Shown: positions 26,876-36,343 of the stretch, in pieces | How the letters are laid out: the number at the start of each line of letters is the position of its first letter | Position numbering within the stretch: the stretch's first letter is position 1 | Assembly (NCBI GenBank): GCA_031459855.1 | Contig: JAVKHP010000001.1 | Coordinates: forward strand, 1,160,059-1,224,058 | DNA length: 64,000 bases | Reading direction: 5' to 3' | From: Armatimonadota bacterium | GTDB taxonomy: Bacteria; Sysuimicrobiota; Sysuimicrobiia; Sysuimicrobiales; Humicultoraceae | Made by a program: the position numbers and the translations under genes | The notes under the pieces: generated by a model | Seen by the model: only the letters and a program-made list of their open reading frames with translations | The model's database searches: none | Told to the model about the DNA's origin: nothing

Positions 26876-27478
26876 CTACAGGTCGCGGCGGCCTTCCAGG
26901 GCCCGGGCCAGCGTCACCTCGTCGGCGTACTCCAGGTCGCCGCCCACCGGCAACCCGTGGGCGATGCGCGTGACCCGCACGCCCAGCGGCTTGAGCACCC
27001 GCGCCAGGTAGAGCGCGGTGGCCTCACCTTCCACCCGGGGGTTGGTGGCGATGATGACCTCCTCGATGCCGCCAGCCCGCACGCGCTCGACCAGCTGCGC
27101 GATCCGGAGATCGTCGGGGCCGATGCCGTCCAGGGGCGAGATCGCCCCGCCCAGCACGTGGTACCGCCCCCGGAACTCCCGGGTGCGCTCCAGGGCCACC
27201 ACGTCCCGGGGATCCTCGACGACGCAGAGCACCGTCTGCTGCCGCGACGGGTTGGCGCAGATGGCGCACGGGTCGACGTCGGTGATGGCAAAGCAGATGG
27301 AGCAGTGGCGCATCTTGGCCTTGACGTCGAGAATCGCCTCGGCCAGCGCGCGAGCCTCCTCGGGCGACAGGCGCAGGATGTAGAACGCCAGCCGCTGGGC
27401 CGTCTTGGGCCCCACGGTGGGCATCTTCATGAGTTCGTCGAGCAGCCGCTGCAGCGGTTCGGGGTAGTCCATGCGCAC
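26876..27478 (-). CDS. recR: recombination mediator RecR
   Basis: 200 residues. The helix-hairpin-helix is MKMPTVGPKTAQRLAFYIL (residues 17-35). The zinc finger is CSICFAITDVDPCAIC at about residues 57-72, and the Toprim domain starts at VLCVVEDPRDVVALE and includes LGGAISPLDGIGPDDL. The C-terminal Walker-B-like region is EVIIATNPRVEGEATALYL. RecR loads RecA onto SSB-coated DNA with RecF/RecO. Order dnaX-ybaB-recR is the classical conserved block and supports all three calls. An ATG two codons later (27472) is an alternative start. Confidence 0.97.
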   Translation of the reverse strand: MRMDYPEPLQRLLDELMKMPTVGPKTAQRLAFYILRLSPEEARALAEAILDVKAKMRHCSICFAITDVDPCAICANPSRQQTVLCVVEDPRDVVALERTREFRGRYHVLGGAISPLDGIGPDDLRIAQLVERVRAGGIEEVIIATNPRVEGEATALYLARVLKPLGVRVTRIAHGLPVGGDLEYADEVTLARALEGRRDL

Positions 27479-27501
27479 GCGGACGCGGGCCCGGTCCTCC
27501 T

Positions 27502-27822
27502 CTACCGCGGCCAGCCAGGCAGCCCCAGGCCGCCGGCGACTGCCTGCATACGCGCCTCGGCCAGCGCCCGGGCATTGCGCTGTGCCTGGCGCACCGCGGC
27601 CAGCACGAGGTCCTGGAGGAGTCCCACGTCGTCGGGGTCGACCGCAGCCGGATCGATGGTCAGGGCCACGAGCTCACCGTGACCGTCGGCCACAGCCTTC
27701 ACCGCGCCGCCGCCCGCCGTGGCCTCCACCCGCGCCTGGCGCAGCTCGTCCTGCACCCGTTCCATCTCGGCCTGCAGCTTCTGGACCTGCTTCATCATCT
27801 TGCCCATGTTGCCCAGTCCCAT
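27502..27822 (-). CDS. ybaB: YbaB/EbfC nucleoid-associated protein
   Basis: 106 residues from ATG 27822, with GGAGGCGG just upstream. The start MGKMMKQVQKLQAEMERVQDEL is the family's N-terminal helix. AVADGHGELVALTIDPAAV is the central beta-hairpin and LQDLVLAAVRQAQRNARALAEARM is the C-terminal helix. The protein binds DNA as a dimer. It lies between dnaX (stop 26 bases upstream) and recR (start 23 bases downstream). Confidence 0.95.
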   Translation of the reverse strand: MGLGNMGKMMKQVQKLQAEMERVQDELRQARVEATAGGGAVKAVADGHGELVALTIDPAAVDPDDVGLLQDLVLAAVRQAQRNARALAEARMQAVAGGLGLPGWPR

Positions 27823-27848
27823 CGGTCCGCCTCCGTCCGACGGCGACC

Positions 27849-29603
27849 TCACCCGATCGGCCGCTCGTCGATGATTTCGGCGCCGAACAGCTCCTGGGCG
27901 CGCGCGACCAGTGCGGCCGCGTCCGCAGCGCTGGGAGTCGCCGACGCGCTGCGAGGTGGTGCCGTGGGCGCGGGGGTCGCCACCGCGTCCTCCCCCGGCG
28001 CCGGTACGGACGCGCTGGCATCGGGCGCGGTGGTCTCGGCGTCAGGGCCGTCCACCAGCCGACACTGGAACCGGAGGGGGCTGCCCAGCACACGCTGCAG
28101 CGCTGCCTCGACCACCTCGCGGTTCTCGGGCCGCTGGAGGCTGTCGACGTGAAACTTGTAGACCGAACGCAGCGCGACGACGACGGTCTCGCCCTGGACG
28201 TCCACGGGTGTTCCCTCGATGAGCAGCGCATGGCAGAGCATCTTCCGGCGCTTGATGTCCTCGAGCACGCGCGCCCACTGCCGTCGGACGTCCTCGAGGG
28301 TGACGACACTGGGAGCGGTGTCCGGCGAGCTTGCGGCGACATGCGGCGGCGTCTCGACGGGGGACGCCGCGCGGCCGGATGAGGCCGATGGCGCACCGGC
28401 AGACGGTGCGGTGCTCGTCGGCGGTGCGGCGGCCTGGGGCTTCCCCGCGCCAGCAGCGCGCCGCCCCTCCAGGCGCTCCAGCCGGCTCAGCACCCCCTCC
28501 AGCGTGGGATCCATCTCGGGCCGGGCCAGCCGGATCACCGCGACCTCCAGCGCCAGCCGTGGTTGCGTGCTCCACCGTGCGTCGACTACGGCCTCGTTGA
28601 GCACCCGCACGGCGCGCAGCAGGTCGGGGATCGTCAGGCCGTCGGTCTGGGCGCGCAGGCGCGCCATGCGCTCCTGGGGGGCGTCGAGGATGGCGGCCGC
28701 CTCGTCGCCGCACGTCTTCACCAGCAGGAGGTCGCGCACGTACTCCAGCAACGTCCGCAGCAGCTGCCGCGGGTCCTTGCCGGCGTCGGTGGCGTCCTGC
28801 GCCAGGCGCAACGCCGAGGCCACGTCCCGGGCGATCACGGCGTCGGCCAGGGCCGCGGCCGTCTCCTCGTCGACCAGCCCCAGCACGCTGGTGACCAGAT
28901 CGCGGCCGATCGGCCCGTCGGCGTAGGCGCTGAGCTGATCGAGGATCGACTCGGCATCGCGGACCGACCCGTCGGCACTCCGCGCGATCTGGGCCAGCGC
29001 CGCGTCGTCGATCTCCAGCCGCTCCTGCTGTGCGATGGTGCGCAGCCGTCCGACGATCTCGGGAAACGAGACGCGACGGAAGTCGAACCGCTGGCAGCGC
29101 GACAGCACCGTCGGTGGGATCCGGTGGGGCTCGGTGGTCACCAGGATGAACACCGCGTGGGCCGGCGGTTCCTCCAGCGTCTTCAGCAGGGCGTTGAAGG
29201 CGCTGGTGGACAGCATGTGGACCTCGTCGATGATGTAGACCTTGTAGCGGCTCTGGGCCGGGGCGAGGACGATCTTCTCCTTGAGGTCGCGGATGTCGTC
29301 GACGCTGGTGTTGCTGGCACCGTCGATCTCGATGACGTCCATGCTGGTCCCGCGGGCGATCGCCTCGCACGCGTCACACCGGTTGCACGGCGTGGGCGTG
29401 GGCCCCTGGGCGCAGTTGAGCGCCTTGGCGAACAGGCGTGCGGTCGTGGTCTTGCCCGTCCCGCGGTGGCCGGCGAACAGGTAGGCATGGGTCGTGCGGC
29501 CGGCCCGGATCGCGTTCTGCAGGGTCCGGGTGATGCGTTCCTGGCCGACGATCTCCTCGAACGTCTGCGGCCGCCAGCGGCGATAGAGCGACACGTGGGT
29601 CAC
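27849..29603 (-). CDS. dnaX: DNA polymerase III subunit gamma/tau
   Basis: 584 residues. SLYRRWRPQTFEEIVGQE opens the AAA+ clamp-loader domain; Walker A is FAGHRGTGKTTTARLF (about residues 43-58), the zinc module is CNRCDACEAIARG with the upstream Cys of NCAQGP, Walker B is VYIIDEVHMLS, and the SRC arginine-finger motif is VLSRCQRFDF. Domain III ends near residue 360. The tail is Ala/Pro/Ser-rich and then shows a short tau-like C-terminal domain (WARVLEDIKRRKMLCHALL...) for polymerase/helicase contact. No frameshift heptamer was looked for in detail. First gene of the dnaX-ybaB-recR block. Confidence 0.96.
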   Translation of the reverse strand: MTHVSLYRRWRPQTFEEIVGQERITRTLQNAIRAGRTTHAYLFAGHRGTGKTTTARLFAKALNCAQGPTPTPCNRCDACEAIARGTSMDVIEIDGASNTSVDDIRDLKEKIVLAPAQSRYKVYIIDEVHMLSTSAFNALLKTLEEPPAHAVFILVTTEPHRIPPTVLSRCQRFDFRRVSFPEIVGRLRTIAQQERLEIDDAALAQIARSADGSVRDAESILDQLSAYADGPIGRDLVTSVLGLVDEETAAALADAVIARDVASALRLAQDATDAGKDPRQLLRTLLEYVRDLLLVKTCGDEAAAILDAPQERMARLRAQTDGLTIPDLLRAVRVLNEAVVDARWSTQPRLALEVAVIRLARPEMDPTLEGVLSRLERLEGRRAAGAGKPQAAAPPTSTAPSAGAPSASSGRAASPVETPPHVAASSPDTAPSVVTLEDVRRQWARVLEDIKRRKMLCHALLIEGTPVDVQGETVVVALRSVYKFHVDSLQRPENREVVEAALQRVLGSPLRFQCRLVDGPDAETTAPDASASVPAPGEDAVATPAPTAPPRSASATPSAADAAALVARAQELFGAEIIDERPIG

Positions 29604-29684
29604 GATGCGACACCTCGGCCCCGACTACTTCGGCGCGCGGTGGCGCCCTCCTTGCCGTGCGGCGCCGTCCCCGCTACGCTCTGG

Positions 29685-30518
29685 ATGGTGTCCGCGGCGC
29701 TCTACCCCCTGCCCAACGTGACCGCCGCCACGGCCGCGCTGCTCGCGCTGGCTGCCGGCGTGGCGCTCCCAGTCTACCTGCTCTTCTACCGTCCGGTCGG
29801 CGACGAGCGCACCTGGGGGCTGGCGGAGATCGGCGCCATCTCCATCCTCTTCATGCTGACCCTGCCCGTGGCGTTCGTGCTGGCGGGCGTCGCCGAGCCG
29901 TTCACCCTGGCGACCTTCAGCGCCGCCACCCTGCTGCAGAACGGCCTCTTCGTGGGGCTGTCGGCCTACGTCGTCGCCGTCCGGTACCGGCAGGATCTCG
30001 GCCGCCTGGGTCTGCGGGCTGCCGGCTGGCCGCAGGCCGCAGCACTTGGGGTGGCCGCCGCCCTCCTGACGGTGCCCCTGGCCATGGGCGCCGAGGACGC
30101 GGCGGTCTTCCTCCTCGGGCTCGTGGAAGGACCGGCGCAGGCCGCCGCCCGCGCGGCCGCCGAGCACCTGGACGACCCGTTGCTGCCGGTGCTGTCGACG
30201 CTGGGGGGACCGCTGGAGGCGGCGTGGTTCCTGCTGCTGGTGGTGGTGGTCGTGCCCGTGGGCGAGGAAGTGTTCTTCCGCGGCCTGGTGTACGGTGCGC
30301 TGCGGGCGCGCTGGGGGGCGCTGGCGGCCGCAGCGACGAGCGCACTGTTCTTCACGGCCGTCCACCTGCAGGTGGTGCACGCCCTGCCGATCTTCCTGCT
30401 GGGCGTGGTCCTGGCGGGGTTGTACGAACGCACCGGGACGCTGGTCCCGGCGATCGTCGCCCACGCGGCGAACAACGTCGTGGCGGTCGTGGCGCTGTGG
30501 CGGGGGTGGGGGTGGTGA
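29685..30518 (+). CDS. CPBP (CAAX/bacteriocin-type) intramembrane metalloprotease
   Basis: 277 residues from ATG 29685. Seven to eight hydrophobic helices. The metal-protease motifs are VPVGEEVFFRGLVYGALR at about residues 195-212 (EExxxR), FTAVHLQVVHALP (second His) and IVAHAANNVVAV (HxxxN) near the C-terminus. Members are putative membrane proteases linked to prenyl-protein processing, bacteriocin immunity or stress. It is divergent from dnaX and about 200 bases upstream of the NEW3 gene, with no visible link to either. Confidence 0.9.
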   Translation: MVSAALYPLPNVTAATAALLALAAGVALPVYLLFYRPVGDERTWGLAEIGAISILFMLTLPVAFVLAGVAEPFTLATFSAATLLQNGLFVGLSAYVVAVRYRQDLGRLGLRAAGWPQAAALGVAAALLTVPLAMGAEDAAVFLLGLVEGPAQAAARAAAEHLDDPLLPVLSTLGGPLEAAWFLLLVVVVVPVGEEVFFRGLVYGALRARWGALAAAATSALFFTAVHLQVVHALPIFLLGVVLAGLYERTGTLVPAIVAHAANNVVAVVALWRGWGW

Positions 30519-30632
30519 GCTTGCGCCGCCTGGCGCGTGCGGTGGTGCGGCGGCCGCAGCAGGCGCAGACGGCAGAGGCGGGGACGGTGGACTCGCGCCG
30601 CCCGGGGAGCCCTGCCGCGCGGCGCGGGCTGC

Positions 30633-30661
30633 TTGACAAGTTCAGACGCACTCCTCAATTT
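30633..30661 (+). promoter_or_regulatory. possible sigma70-type promoter before the NEW3-ABC operon
   Basis: An exact TTGACA at 30633-30638 is followed 17 bases later by CAATTT as a weak -10 box. It sits 50-80 bases upstream of the start at 30713 in a short, relatively AT-rich patch. The -10 is poor, so this is tentative. Confidence 0.35.
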
Positions 30662-30712
30662 GTAGGTTTCGGGGGACGTCCTGCACGGTCGAATGCCATG
30701 CGGAGGTGGGTC

Positions 30713-31885
30713 ATGCTGCGCCACGTGGGACTGACGGCAGCGCTGGTCTTGGCCTTGAGTCTGCCCGGAGGTGCGGCTCCGGCCCCTGCCGCGTCGCCGG
30801 GCTATCGGGGGATCTCGCTCTCCACGCAGTACCCTGCGCAGACGGTGCGATCGGGTGAGCCGGCGTCGTTGACGCTGACCGTCAAGAACTACGGCGAACC
30901 GCCCCAGGTCGTGAACCTGCGCGTGGTGGAGGTGGCACGGGGCTGGAAGGCGGTGTTGCTGGGTGGCGGCCGGCCGGTGGACGCGGTCTACGTCGGGCCC
31001 GACCAGGAGGTCACGGTGACGCTGCGGCTGGAGCCGCCGGCGGGCGCGCGGGCCGGTACCTATCGGTTTCGGGTCGTGGCCGAGGGCCAGAGCAGCCGCG
31101 CCGACCTGCCGCTGCGGCTGACGCTGGGGCAGGTACTGCCGCCGCGGCTGAGCCTGACGCCCGAGCTGCCGGTGCTGCGCGGGCCGGCGACCTCGTCGTT
31201 CAAGTACCGCCTGACGCTGAAGAACGACAGCGACCAGGACCTGCTGGTCAGCCTGGAGGCCGACGTGCCCCGGGGCGCGCAGATCAACTTCACCCCGGCG
31301 TTCGGCACCCAGCAGGTGACCAGCCTGCCGGTGAAGGCGGGCGAGTCCAAGGACCTCGACGCCGAGGTGACGCTGCCGCGGACGACCAGCGCCGGCACGT
31401 ACCCGGTTGTCGTCCGCGCCTCTGGCGGCGGCGCGCGGGCCGAGGCGAAGTTGACGCTCGAGGTCACCGGGCGGCCCGACCTGTCCATCACCACGCCCGA
31501 GGGGCGGCTCTCGGGCAGCGCCAACGCCGGCCGCGACTCGACGGTGAAGCTGGTGATCAAGAACACCGGCAGCGCGCCGGCGCGCGACGTGGAGTTGTCG
31601 GCGTCCGAACCCAGCGGGTGGAAGGTGTCGTTCGAACCGCAGCGGATCGACCAGATCCCGGTGAATGAACAGAAGGAAGTTACCGCCACGATCCGGCCGT
31701 CGGCCAAGGCCGTGGCGGGTGACTACATGGTCACGCTGCGGGCCAGCGCCGGTGACGTGTCGACGTCGGCCGACTTCCGGGTGACCGTGCTGACCTCCAC
31801 GCTGTGGGGCATCGGCGGTATCGCGCTGGTGGCGGTGGCGCTGGCCGTGGTCGGACTGGCGGTGTCGAGGTACGGACGGCGGTGA
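30713..31885 (+). CDS. exported NEW3-domain protein, membrane-anchored at the C-terminus
   Basis: 390 residues from ATG 30713, with GGAGG six bases upstream (ATG 30698 lacks this). [24 protein letters not shown] is a Sec signal. Three or four tandem beta-sandwich repeats follow: [42 protein letters not shown] and [20 protein letters not shown] are the NPCBM-associated NEW3 pattern (COG1470). A single C-terminal helix ([21 protein letters not shown]) and short basic tail (SRYGRR) anchor it. The stop overlaps the GTG of the ABC ATPase, so it belongs with the exporter; it may present or stabilise an exported substrate at the outer face. Confidence 0.9.
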   Translation: MLRHVGLTAALVLALSLPGGAAPAPAASPGYRGISLSTQYPAQTVRSGEPASLTLTVKNYGEPPQVVNLRVVEVARGWKAVLLGGGRPVDAVYVGPDQEVTVTLRLEPPAGARAGTYRFRVVAEGQSSRADLPLRLTLGQVLPPRLSLTPELPVLRGPATSSFKYRLTLKNDSDQDLLVSLEADVPRGAQINFTPAFGTQQVTSLPVKAGESKDLDAEVTLPRTTSAGTYPVVVRASGGGARAEAKLTLEVTGRPDLSITTPEGRLSGSANAGRDSTVKLVIKNTGSAPARDVELSASEPSGWKVSFEPQRIDQIPVNEQKEVTATIRPSAKAVAGDYMVTLRASAGDVSTSADFRVTVLTSTLWGIGGIALVAVALAVVGLAVSRYGRR

Positions 31886-32823
31886 GCACCCCCGCGCCGG
31901 TCATCGAGACCCAGGGCCTGACCAAGCGCTACGGCGCGTTCACGGCCGTCGACAACCTCACCCTGCGCGTGTACGCCGGGGAGGTCTTCGGGCTGCTGGG
32001 GCCCAACGGGTCGGGGAAGACCACGACGATCCTCATGCTGCTGGGGCTCACCGAGCCCACCAGCGGGACGGCGCGCGTGCTGGGCGAGGACCCAGCCCGC
32101 AACCCGCTGGCGGTGAAGCGACGGGTGGGCTACCTGCCGGACTCGGTGGGTTTCTACGACGAGCTGACCGCTGTGGAGAACCTGGTCTACACCGCCCGCC
32201 TCAACGGCCTGCGCGGGCGGGAGGCCGACGAGCGCATCGACGAGGTGCTGGCCCGCATGGGCCTGGCCGACGTGGCCCACAAGCCCGTAGGCACGTTCTC
32301 GCGGGGCATGAAACAGCGCCTGGGGCTGGCGGAGATCCTGCTCAAGCGGCCCCAGGTGGCGATCCTCGACGAGCCCACGGCCGGGCTGGACCCGCACGCC
32401 GCCCACGAGTTCCTCGACCTGATCCGCGGCCTGCGGGCCGACGGGCTGACGGTGCTGCTCTCCTCCCACCTCCTCCACCAGGTGCAGGCGGTCTGCGACC
32501 GGGTCGGGTTGTTCAACAAGGGGAAGATGGTGCTGGAGGGCACGGTGGAGGAGCTGGCCCGGCGCGTGCTGGGCGGCGCCTACCGCATCAGCGTCGAGGT
32601 GACCGGCGACGACAACCTCGAGGCCGCGCTGGCCGGGCTGCCCGGCGTTGTCCGCGTGCACCGCGAGCGCCCCGGCCTCTACACCCTCGACACCCAGGCC
32701 GACCTGCGGGGTGAGGTGGCACGGCGCATCGCGAGCACCCGGGCCAACCTGCTGGGCATCACCATCGCGCAGCCGAGCCTCGACGAGGTCTACGAGAAGT
32801 ACTTCCAGGTGAGCGCGGCATGA
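31882..32823 (+). CDS. ABC-2-type exporter ATPase
   Basis: 313 residues from GTG 31882, overlapping the NEW3 stop. Motifs: [19 protein letters not shown] (Walker A), [16 protein letters not shown] (Q-loop region), [19 protein letters not shown] (signature FSRGMKQ), [15 protein letters not shown] (Walker B) and [17 protein letters not shown] (H-loop). The ~90-residue C-terminal tail ([20 protein letters not shown]) is the usual regulatory extension of drug/lipid exporters. It forms the cytoplasmic motor for the permease encoded directly downstream. Confidence 0.94.
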   Translation: MSTPAPVIETQGLTKRYGAFTAVDNLTLRVYAGEVFGLLGPNGSGKTTTILMLLGLTEPTSGTARVLGEDPARNPLAVKRRVGYLPDSVGFYDELTAVENLVYTARLNGLRGREADERIDEVLARMGLADVAHKPVGTFSRGMKQRLGLAEILLKRPQVAILDEPTAGLDPHAAHEFLDLIRGLRADGLTVLLSSHLLHQVQAVCDRVGLFNKGKMVLEGTVEELARRVLGGAYRISVEVTGDDNLEAALAGLPGVVRVHRERPGLYTLDTQADLRGEVARRIASTRANLLGITIAQPSLDEVYEKYFQVSAA

Positions 32824-33797
32824 TCCGACGGGAAGGCACACCACAGCGCGAGGGCTCGCCCTGGACTGGCCTGTGGGCCGTGGTGGTCAAGGAGATGGCC
32901 GACCACCTCTCCAGCCCACGGATGCGCGTGCTGGAAGGGCTGATCCTGCTGACCGCCATCGGCACCGTCTACCTGGCCATCCAGAACATCCGCCAGACCA
33001 TCGGTGAAGACCCGTTCTTGTTCCTGCGGCTGTTCACCACGGCGACCGAGCCGCTGAACTACTCGTTCGTGGCGTTCATGGGCTTCCTGATCCCCCTGAC
33101 GGCGATTGCGCTGGGCTTCGACGCCGTCAACGGCGAGTACAACCGCCGGACGCTCTCCCGGGTGCTGGCGCAGCCCATCTACCGCGACGCCCTGCTGCTG
33201 GGCAAGTTCCTCGGGGCGCTCTTCACGCTGACCATCACCCTGCTCGGCCTGTGGCTGCTGGTGACCGGGCTGGGGATCTACCGGCTCGGGGTGATCCCCA
33301 GCGGCGAGGAGGTCGCGCGCAGCCTGCTGTTCCTGCTGGCGACCGTCGCCTACGCGGCCATCTGGCTGGCGCTGGCCATGATGTTCTCCGTGCGGTTCCG
33401 CCAGCCCGCCACCTCGGCCATGGCCGCGATGGCGATCTGGCTGTTTTTCGCGGTGTTCTGGGACATCATCGTCCGCATCGTCGCGGGCATCGTGCGGCCC
33501 GTGCAGTACGGGTTCGGGGAAGAGCAGCTGGCCCAGGCGCAGCTGCAGTTGGCCCTCTCGCGCCTGTCGCCCAACACCCTCTACGCCGAGATGATCCTGG
33601 CGTTCCTCAACCCCCAGGTGCGGGCCCTGGGGCCTGTGCTCCTGGCCCAGCTCGAGGGCGCGATCCTGGGCACGCCCCTGCCGCTCTCGCAGAGTCTGTT
33701 GCTGGTTTGGCCCCAGCTCACCGGGCTGACCGCGGCCGTGCTGATCCTCTTCGCGATCACCTACGTGAACTTCCAGCGACAGGAAGTGCGGGCGTAG
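32820..33797 (+). CDS. ABC-2-type exporter permease
   Basis: 325 residues; the ATG overlaps the ATPase stop (ATGA). Six membrane helices in ABC-2 order: [94 protein letters not shown] and a last one at about residues 290-315. [20 protein letters not shown] between helices two and three is the coupling stretch of the NosY/ABC-2 group. Together with the NEW3 protein the set resembles the membrane-protein/exporter trios found in many bacteria; substrate unknown. Confidence 0.92.
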   Translation: MIRREGTPQREGSPWTGLWAVVVKEMADHLSSPRMRVLEGLILLTAIGTVYLAIQNIRQTIGEDPFLFLRLFTTATEPLNYSFVAFMGFLIPLTAIALGFDAVNGEYNRRTLSRVLAQPIYRDALLLGKFLGALFTLTITLLGLWLLVTGLGIYRLGVIPSGEEVARSLLFLLATVAYAAIWLALAMMFSVRFRQPATSAMAAMAIWLFFAVFWDIIVRIVAGIVRPVQYGFGEEQLAQAQLQLALSRLSPNTLYAEMILAFLNPQVRALGPVLLAQLEGAILGTPLPLSQSLLLVWPQLTGLTAAVLILFAITYVNFQRQEVRA

Positions 33798-34020
33798 CGA
33801 GCACCTCCTGCGTTCCCTGCGCCAGCTGGTGGACCGGATGCTGGCGGAGCTCGGGCCGCCGCCGGGTACCGCGCCGCATGTCCCCGCGGGGGGCACGGCG
33901 GTTCCGAGGGCGCCCCGGGGCCGCCGGTGGCCGCGCTCGTGGAAGCGCCTGGTCAACCTCCGCGCGAACCTGTTCGTCGTCGGCCGTCGTTGTCGAACGC
34001 TCCGGCACGCGATCGGCCCC

Positions 34021-34190
34021 ACGCGCTGATGCGCACGCGGGTCCGCTTATTGTGTCCGCTGCCCGCGAAGAGGTCCAGCACCACGTCGCCCGTGCGCTGA
34101 GGCCCGCACGCGGGTCTACTCATGCTGTCCGCTGCCCGCGAAGGGGTCCGACACCACGTCGCCCGCGCGCTGACGCGCGCACGCGGTGTA
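34021..34190. repeat. 73-bp imperfect tandem repeat, 2-3 copies, with methyltransferase-like motif
   Basis: GTCCGCTGCCCGCGAAG recurs at 34054 and 34127, and the flanking CGCTGA...GCACGCG block at 34025, 34095 and 34169. Read on the minus strand, each complete unit spells a class-beta DNA methyltransferase motif I (GDVVSDPFAGSG and GDVVLDLFAGSG), but the frames are broken by stops and the 73-bp period. It therefore looks like duplicated debris of a lost methyltransferase gene. The rest of the 33798-34260 gap holds a GC-rich open frame (33829-34029) without recognisable features. Confidence 0.7.
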
Positions 34191-34260
34191 CCTATTCGGC
34201 GCACTGGAGTGGGCAGCCCCGCACGGGTGTGCTAGCATTGACGATAGATCAACTAGAGGG

Positions 34261-35082
34261 ATGAACGTGTTGGAGGCCCGTGTAGACAGGCTCGAGGCGG
34301 CCCTCCAGCGACTGGCCGAGGCGCAGGCTCAGACGCAGGTGGAACTGCGCGCGCTGGCCGAGGCCCAGCGGCGGACGGAGCAACGGCTGGACACGCTGAC
34401 CGCGCGGGTGGACGCCCTGGCCGAGGCCCAGCGACAGACGGAGCAGCGGCTGGAGGCGTTGACAGCGCGGGTGGATACACTGACCGCGCGGCTGGACACG
34501 CTGACCGCGCGGGTGGATGCCCTGGCCGAGGCCCAGCGACAGACGGAGCAACGGTTGCAAGCGTTGACGGCACGGGTGGATACCCTGGCCGCACAATTGA
34601 GCGAACTGGTGGGACAGGTCTCCCGACTCGCGGGCATTCTGGGAGATGTACGCGGCAGGGTGCTGGAACTCGACTACCGAGAGAAAGCGCACAGCTACTT
34701 CTTGAGGATCCTGCGGCGCATCCAGCCGGTGACCCGGATGGAGCTGGCCGCCATGGCCGAGGACGCCGAGCAGCGCGCCCTCCTCTCACTGGACGAGCAC
34801 GCAGACCTCCTGCAGGCCGACGTGGTCGTCCGCGGGCGGCACCGCGACAGGGACGAAGAGTGCTACCTCGTCGCCGAGGTTTCCGCGGTGATGGATGCAC
34901 GCGACGTGGAACGGGCGGCGCGCCGAGCACGGCTGCTCGAGCGCATCACCGCCGTGCCGGTAGTGGCCGCGGTGGCCGGGGAGCGCGCCACGGCCGATGC
35001 CAGCCGGGAGGCGGCGGCGGCAGGGGTCTGGCTCGTGGTCGACGGGCGCGCGTTCCCGCCGGGGAGCGCCCCCGAGAGCTGA
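34261..35082 (+). CDS. coiled-coil protein with nuclease-like C-terminal domain
   Basis: 273 residues from ATG 34261. Residues 5-115 are an uninterrupted coiled coil built of near-identical heptads (LTARVDTL, LAEAQRQTEQRL), with matching 21-bp repeats in the DNA. The second half (residues 135-273) is globular: YREKAHSYFLRILRR, ADLLQADVVVRG and ECYLVAEVSAVMDARDVERAARRARLLE suggest a PD-(D/E)XK-like core similar to the coiled-coil/DUF3782-type proteins, with Asp and Glu present but Ser where Lys is expected. No partner genes are evident. Function unknown; the architecture suggests oligomerisation through the coil. Confidence 0.82.
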   Translation: MNVLEARVDRLEAALQRLAEAQAQTQVELRALAEAQRRTEQRLDTLTARVDALAEAQRQTEQRLEALTARVDTLTARLDTLTARVDALAEAQRQTEQRLQALTARVDTLAAQLSELVGQVSRLAGILGDVRGRVLELDYREKAHSYFLRILRRIQPVTRMELAAMAEDAEQRALLSLDEHADLLQADVVVRGRHRDRDEECYLVAEVSAVMDARDVERAARRARLLERITAVPVVAAVAGERATADASREAAAAGVWLVVDGRAFPPGSAPES

Positions 35083-35222
35083 CTTCGCGCAGGTCGCCAT
35101 TTGTCGTTGGTGAACTGCGGTGGCCCTCCTGGGTCAGAGGCGCCGGGGAGCGGTTTCCCGCCGAGAGCAGTCAGCGTCGCAGCGTGGTCGGATCAGGATA
35201 CGTGCAATCCGCACGCGTGGTT

Positions 35223-35765
35223 TCACTCTGCGGGTCTTGCCAGGAGCCTTGCGGCCCAGGTTCTGATGGCGTCTTCCACGCGATTCCGGTTGGCGGGCGT
35301 GAGGACCTGCACGACCGCGTCCGGATGCCGCTTGAACGCATCGGCCCAGGGGTGCGGGGCGGCGGTGATGGTGGCGAGCAGTGGTACGGACGCGCGAACG
35401 ATCTCCTCAAGGGTATGGCGGAAGGCTGCGCTCAGGAGCTCCATCTTGCCAATCTCGTCCACCACGACGATGTGCCCCCGCTCCGCTGCGTGGCGGAGGG
35501 CAGCCACACCGATCCCCTCCAGGACGGCGAGGTCCACGCCATAGCGCCCGACGCGGTGGGGTGACCGGCCGGCGAGGTCGACATGGGCGAAGACGGCGGA
35601 GCGGCCGTCCAGCGTGACAAGGCGAAACCCCGTGCGCGCTCCACCATGTCGGACCTCCTCGGTGTAGAAGCCTCCGGCGCGTCCGCCGAGCCACGTTGTC
35701 ACCCGCCGGATCAGCGTGGTCTTGCCCACGCCGGGACGGCCTGTGATCAGGAAGATGTCGGCCAA
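35223..35765 (-). CDS. THEP1-type nucleoside-triphosphatase
   Basis: 180 residues. Walker A FLITGRPGVGKTTLIRRV is at residues 5-22, GGFYTEEVRHGGARTGFRLV and YGVDLAVLEGIGVAALRHA are family blocks, and Walker B is HIVVVDEIGKMELLSAAF at about residue 100. THEP1 enzymes hydrolyse NTPs or phosphorylate nucleosides; the physiological role is uncertain. Length matches the family (about 175-190). Standing alone between the coiled-coil gene and an EthD gene. Confidence 0.93.
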   Translation of the reverse strand: MADIFLITGRPGVGKTTLIRRVTTWLGGRAGGFYTEEVRHGGARTGFRLVTLDGRSAVFAHVDLAGRSPHRVGRYGVDLAVLEGIGVAALRHAAERGHIVVVDEIGKMELLSAAFRHTLEEIVRASVPLLATITAAPHPWADAFKRHPDAVVQVLTPANRNRVEDAIRTWAARLLARPAE

Positions 35766-35841
35766 TGGGGAATGAGAGTCGAGCGGCCGCGAGGGTGGTG
35801 GGTACTCCCGAGGCCCATGGAACCGCTTGGCGATTCGCGCG

Positions 35842-36159
35842 CTAGACGATCCGGTACTCTTCGGCGAACATCGCGCCCGACTCGGCGCAGAAGTTCGAGA
35901 GGTCGAGCATCACCTCGCGGCCGGCGGGCGTGGTGAGGGCGGCTGTGAACGCCTCCTGCGAGTCGAACTCCAGTTCCGCCACCCCCTGCACCAGCGGCTC
36001 TCCCCGCGGGGCGCCCGTCACGACGTTGATGGTGTAGCGCCGCAGCCCCTGGAGCTTGTCGCGGGCCAGCGGCGCGTGCACCTCGAGCCAGTAGCGCTTG
36101 AACTGCTCGGGGCTCTGTCCGCTCTTGCCGCGCAGCCAGACCAGGACCTTGAACACCAT
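35842..36159 (-). CDS. EthD-like dimeric alpha/beta-barrel protein
   Basis: 105 residues. VFKVLVWLRGKSGQSPEQFKRYWLEVHAPLA is the EthD signature (residues 2-32), and VQGVAELEFDSQEAFTAAL is the second half of the ferredoxin-like fold, with the C-terminal FAEEYRIV strand. EthD-type proteins are often accessory to catabolic oxygenases, but no such neighbour is present. The gene is 80 bases from the THEP1 gene and in the same direction. Confidence 0.88.
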   Translation of the reverse strand: MVFKVLVWLRGKSGQSPEQFKRYWLEVHAPLARDKLQGLRRYTINVVTGAPRGEPLVQGVAELEFDSQEAFTAALTTPAGREVMLDLSNFCAESGAMFAEEYRIV

Positions 36160-36343
36160 CTCACCTCCCGCTCCGGCGGTTTCACCGGTCCCTCCGTCCC
36201 TGCTGTGGGCTCTGTCCCGTCATGCCCCAGACCGGCGGGCGATCCACCGGTCCCTGTGGCCTCGCCATCGTCTACGCCGGTGCCTCGCCCTGCCCCTGGC
36301 AGCGCCTGCGCATCGGGCCGTTGGCGGTGACCACCGGCGTCGG

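Noticed and set aside
33829-34029. 66-residue plus-strand frame after the ABC-2 permease
   Set aside because: Highly biased Arg/Pro composition and no ribosome-binding site; considered chance.
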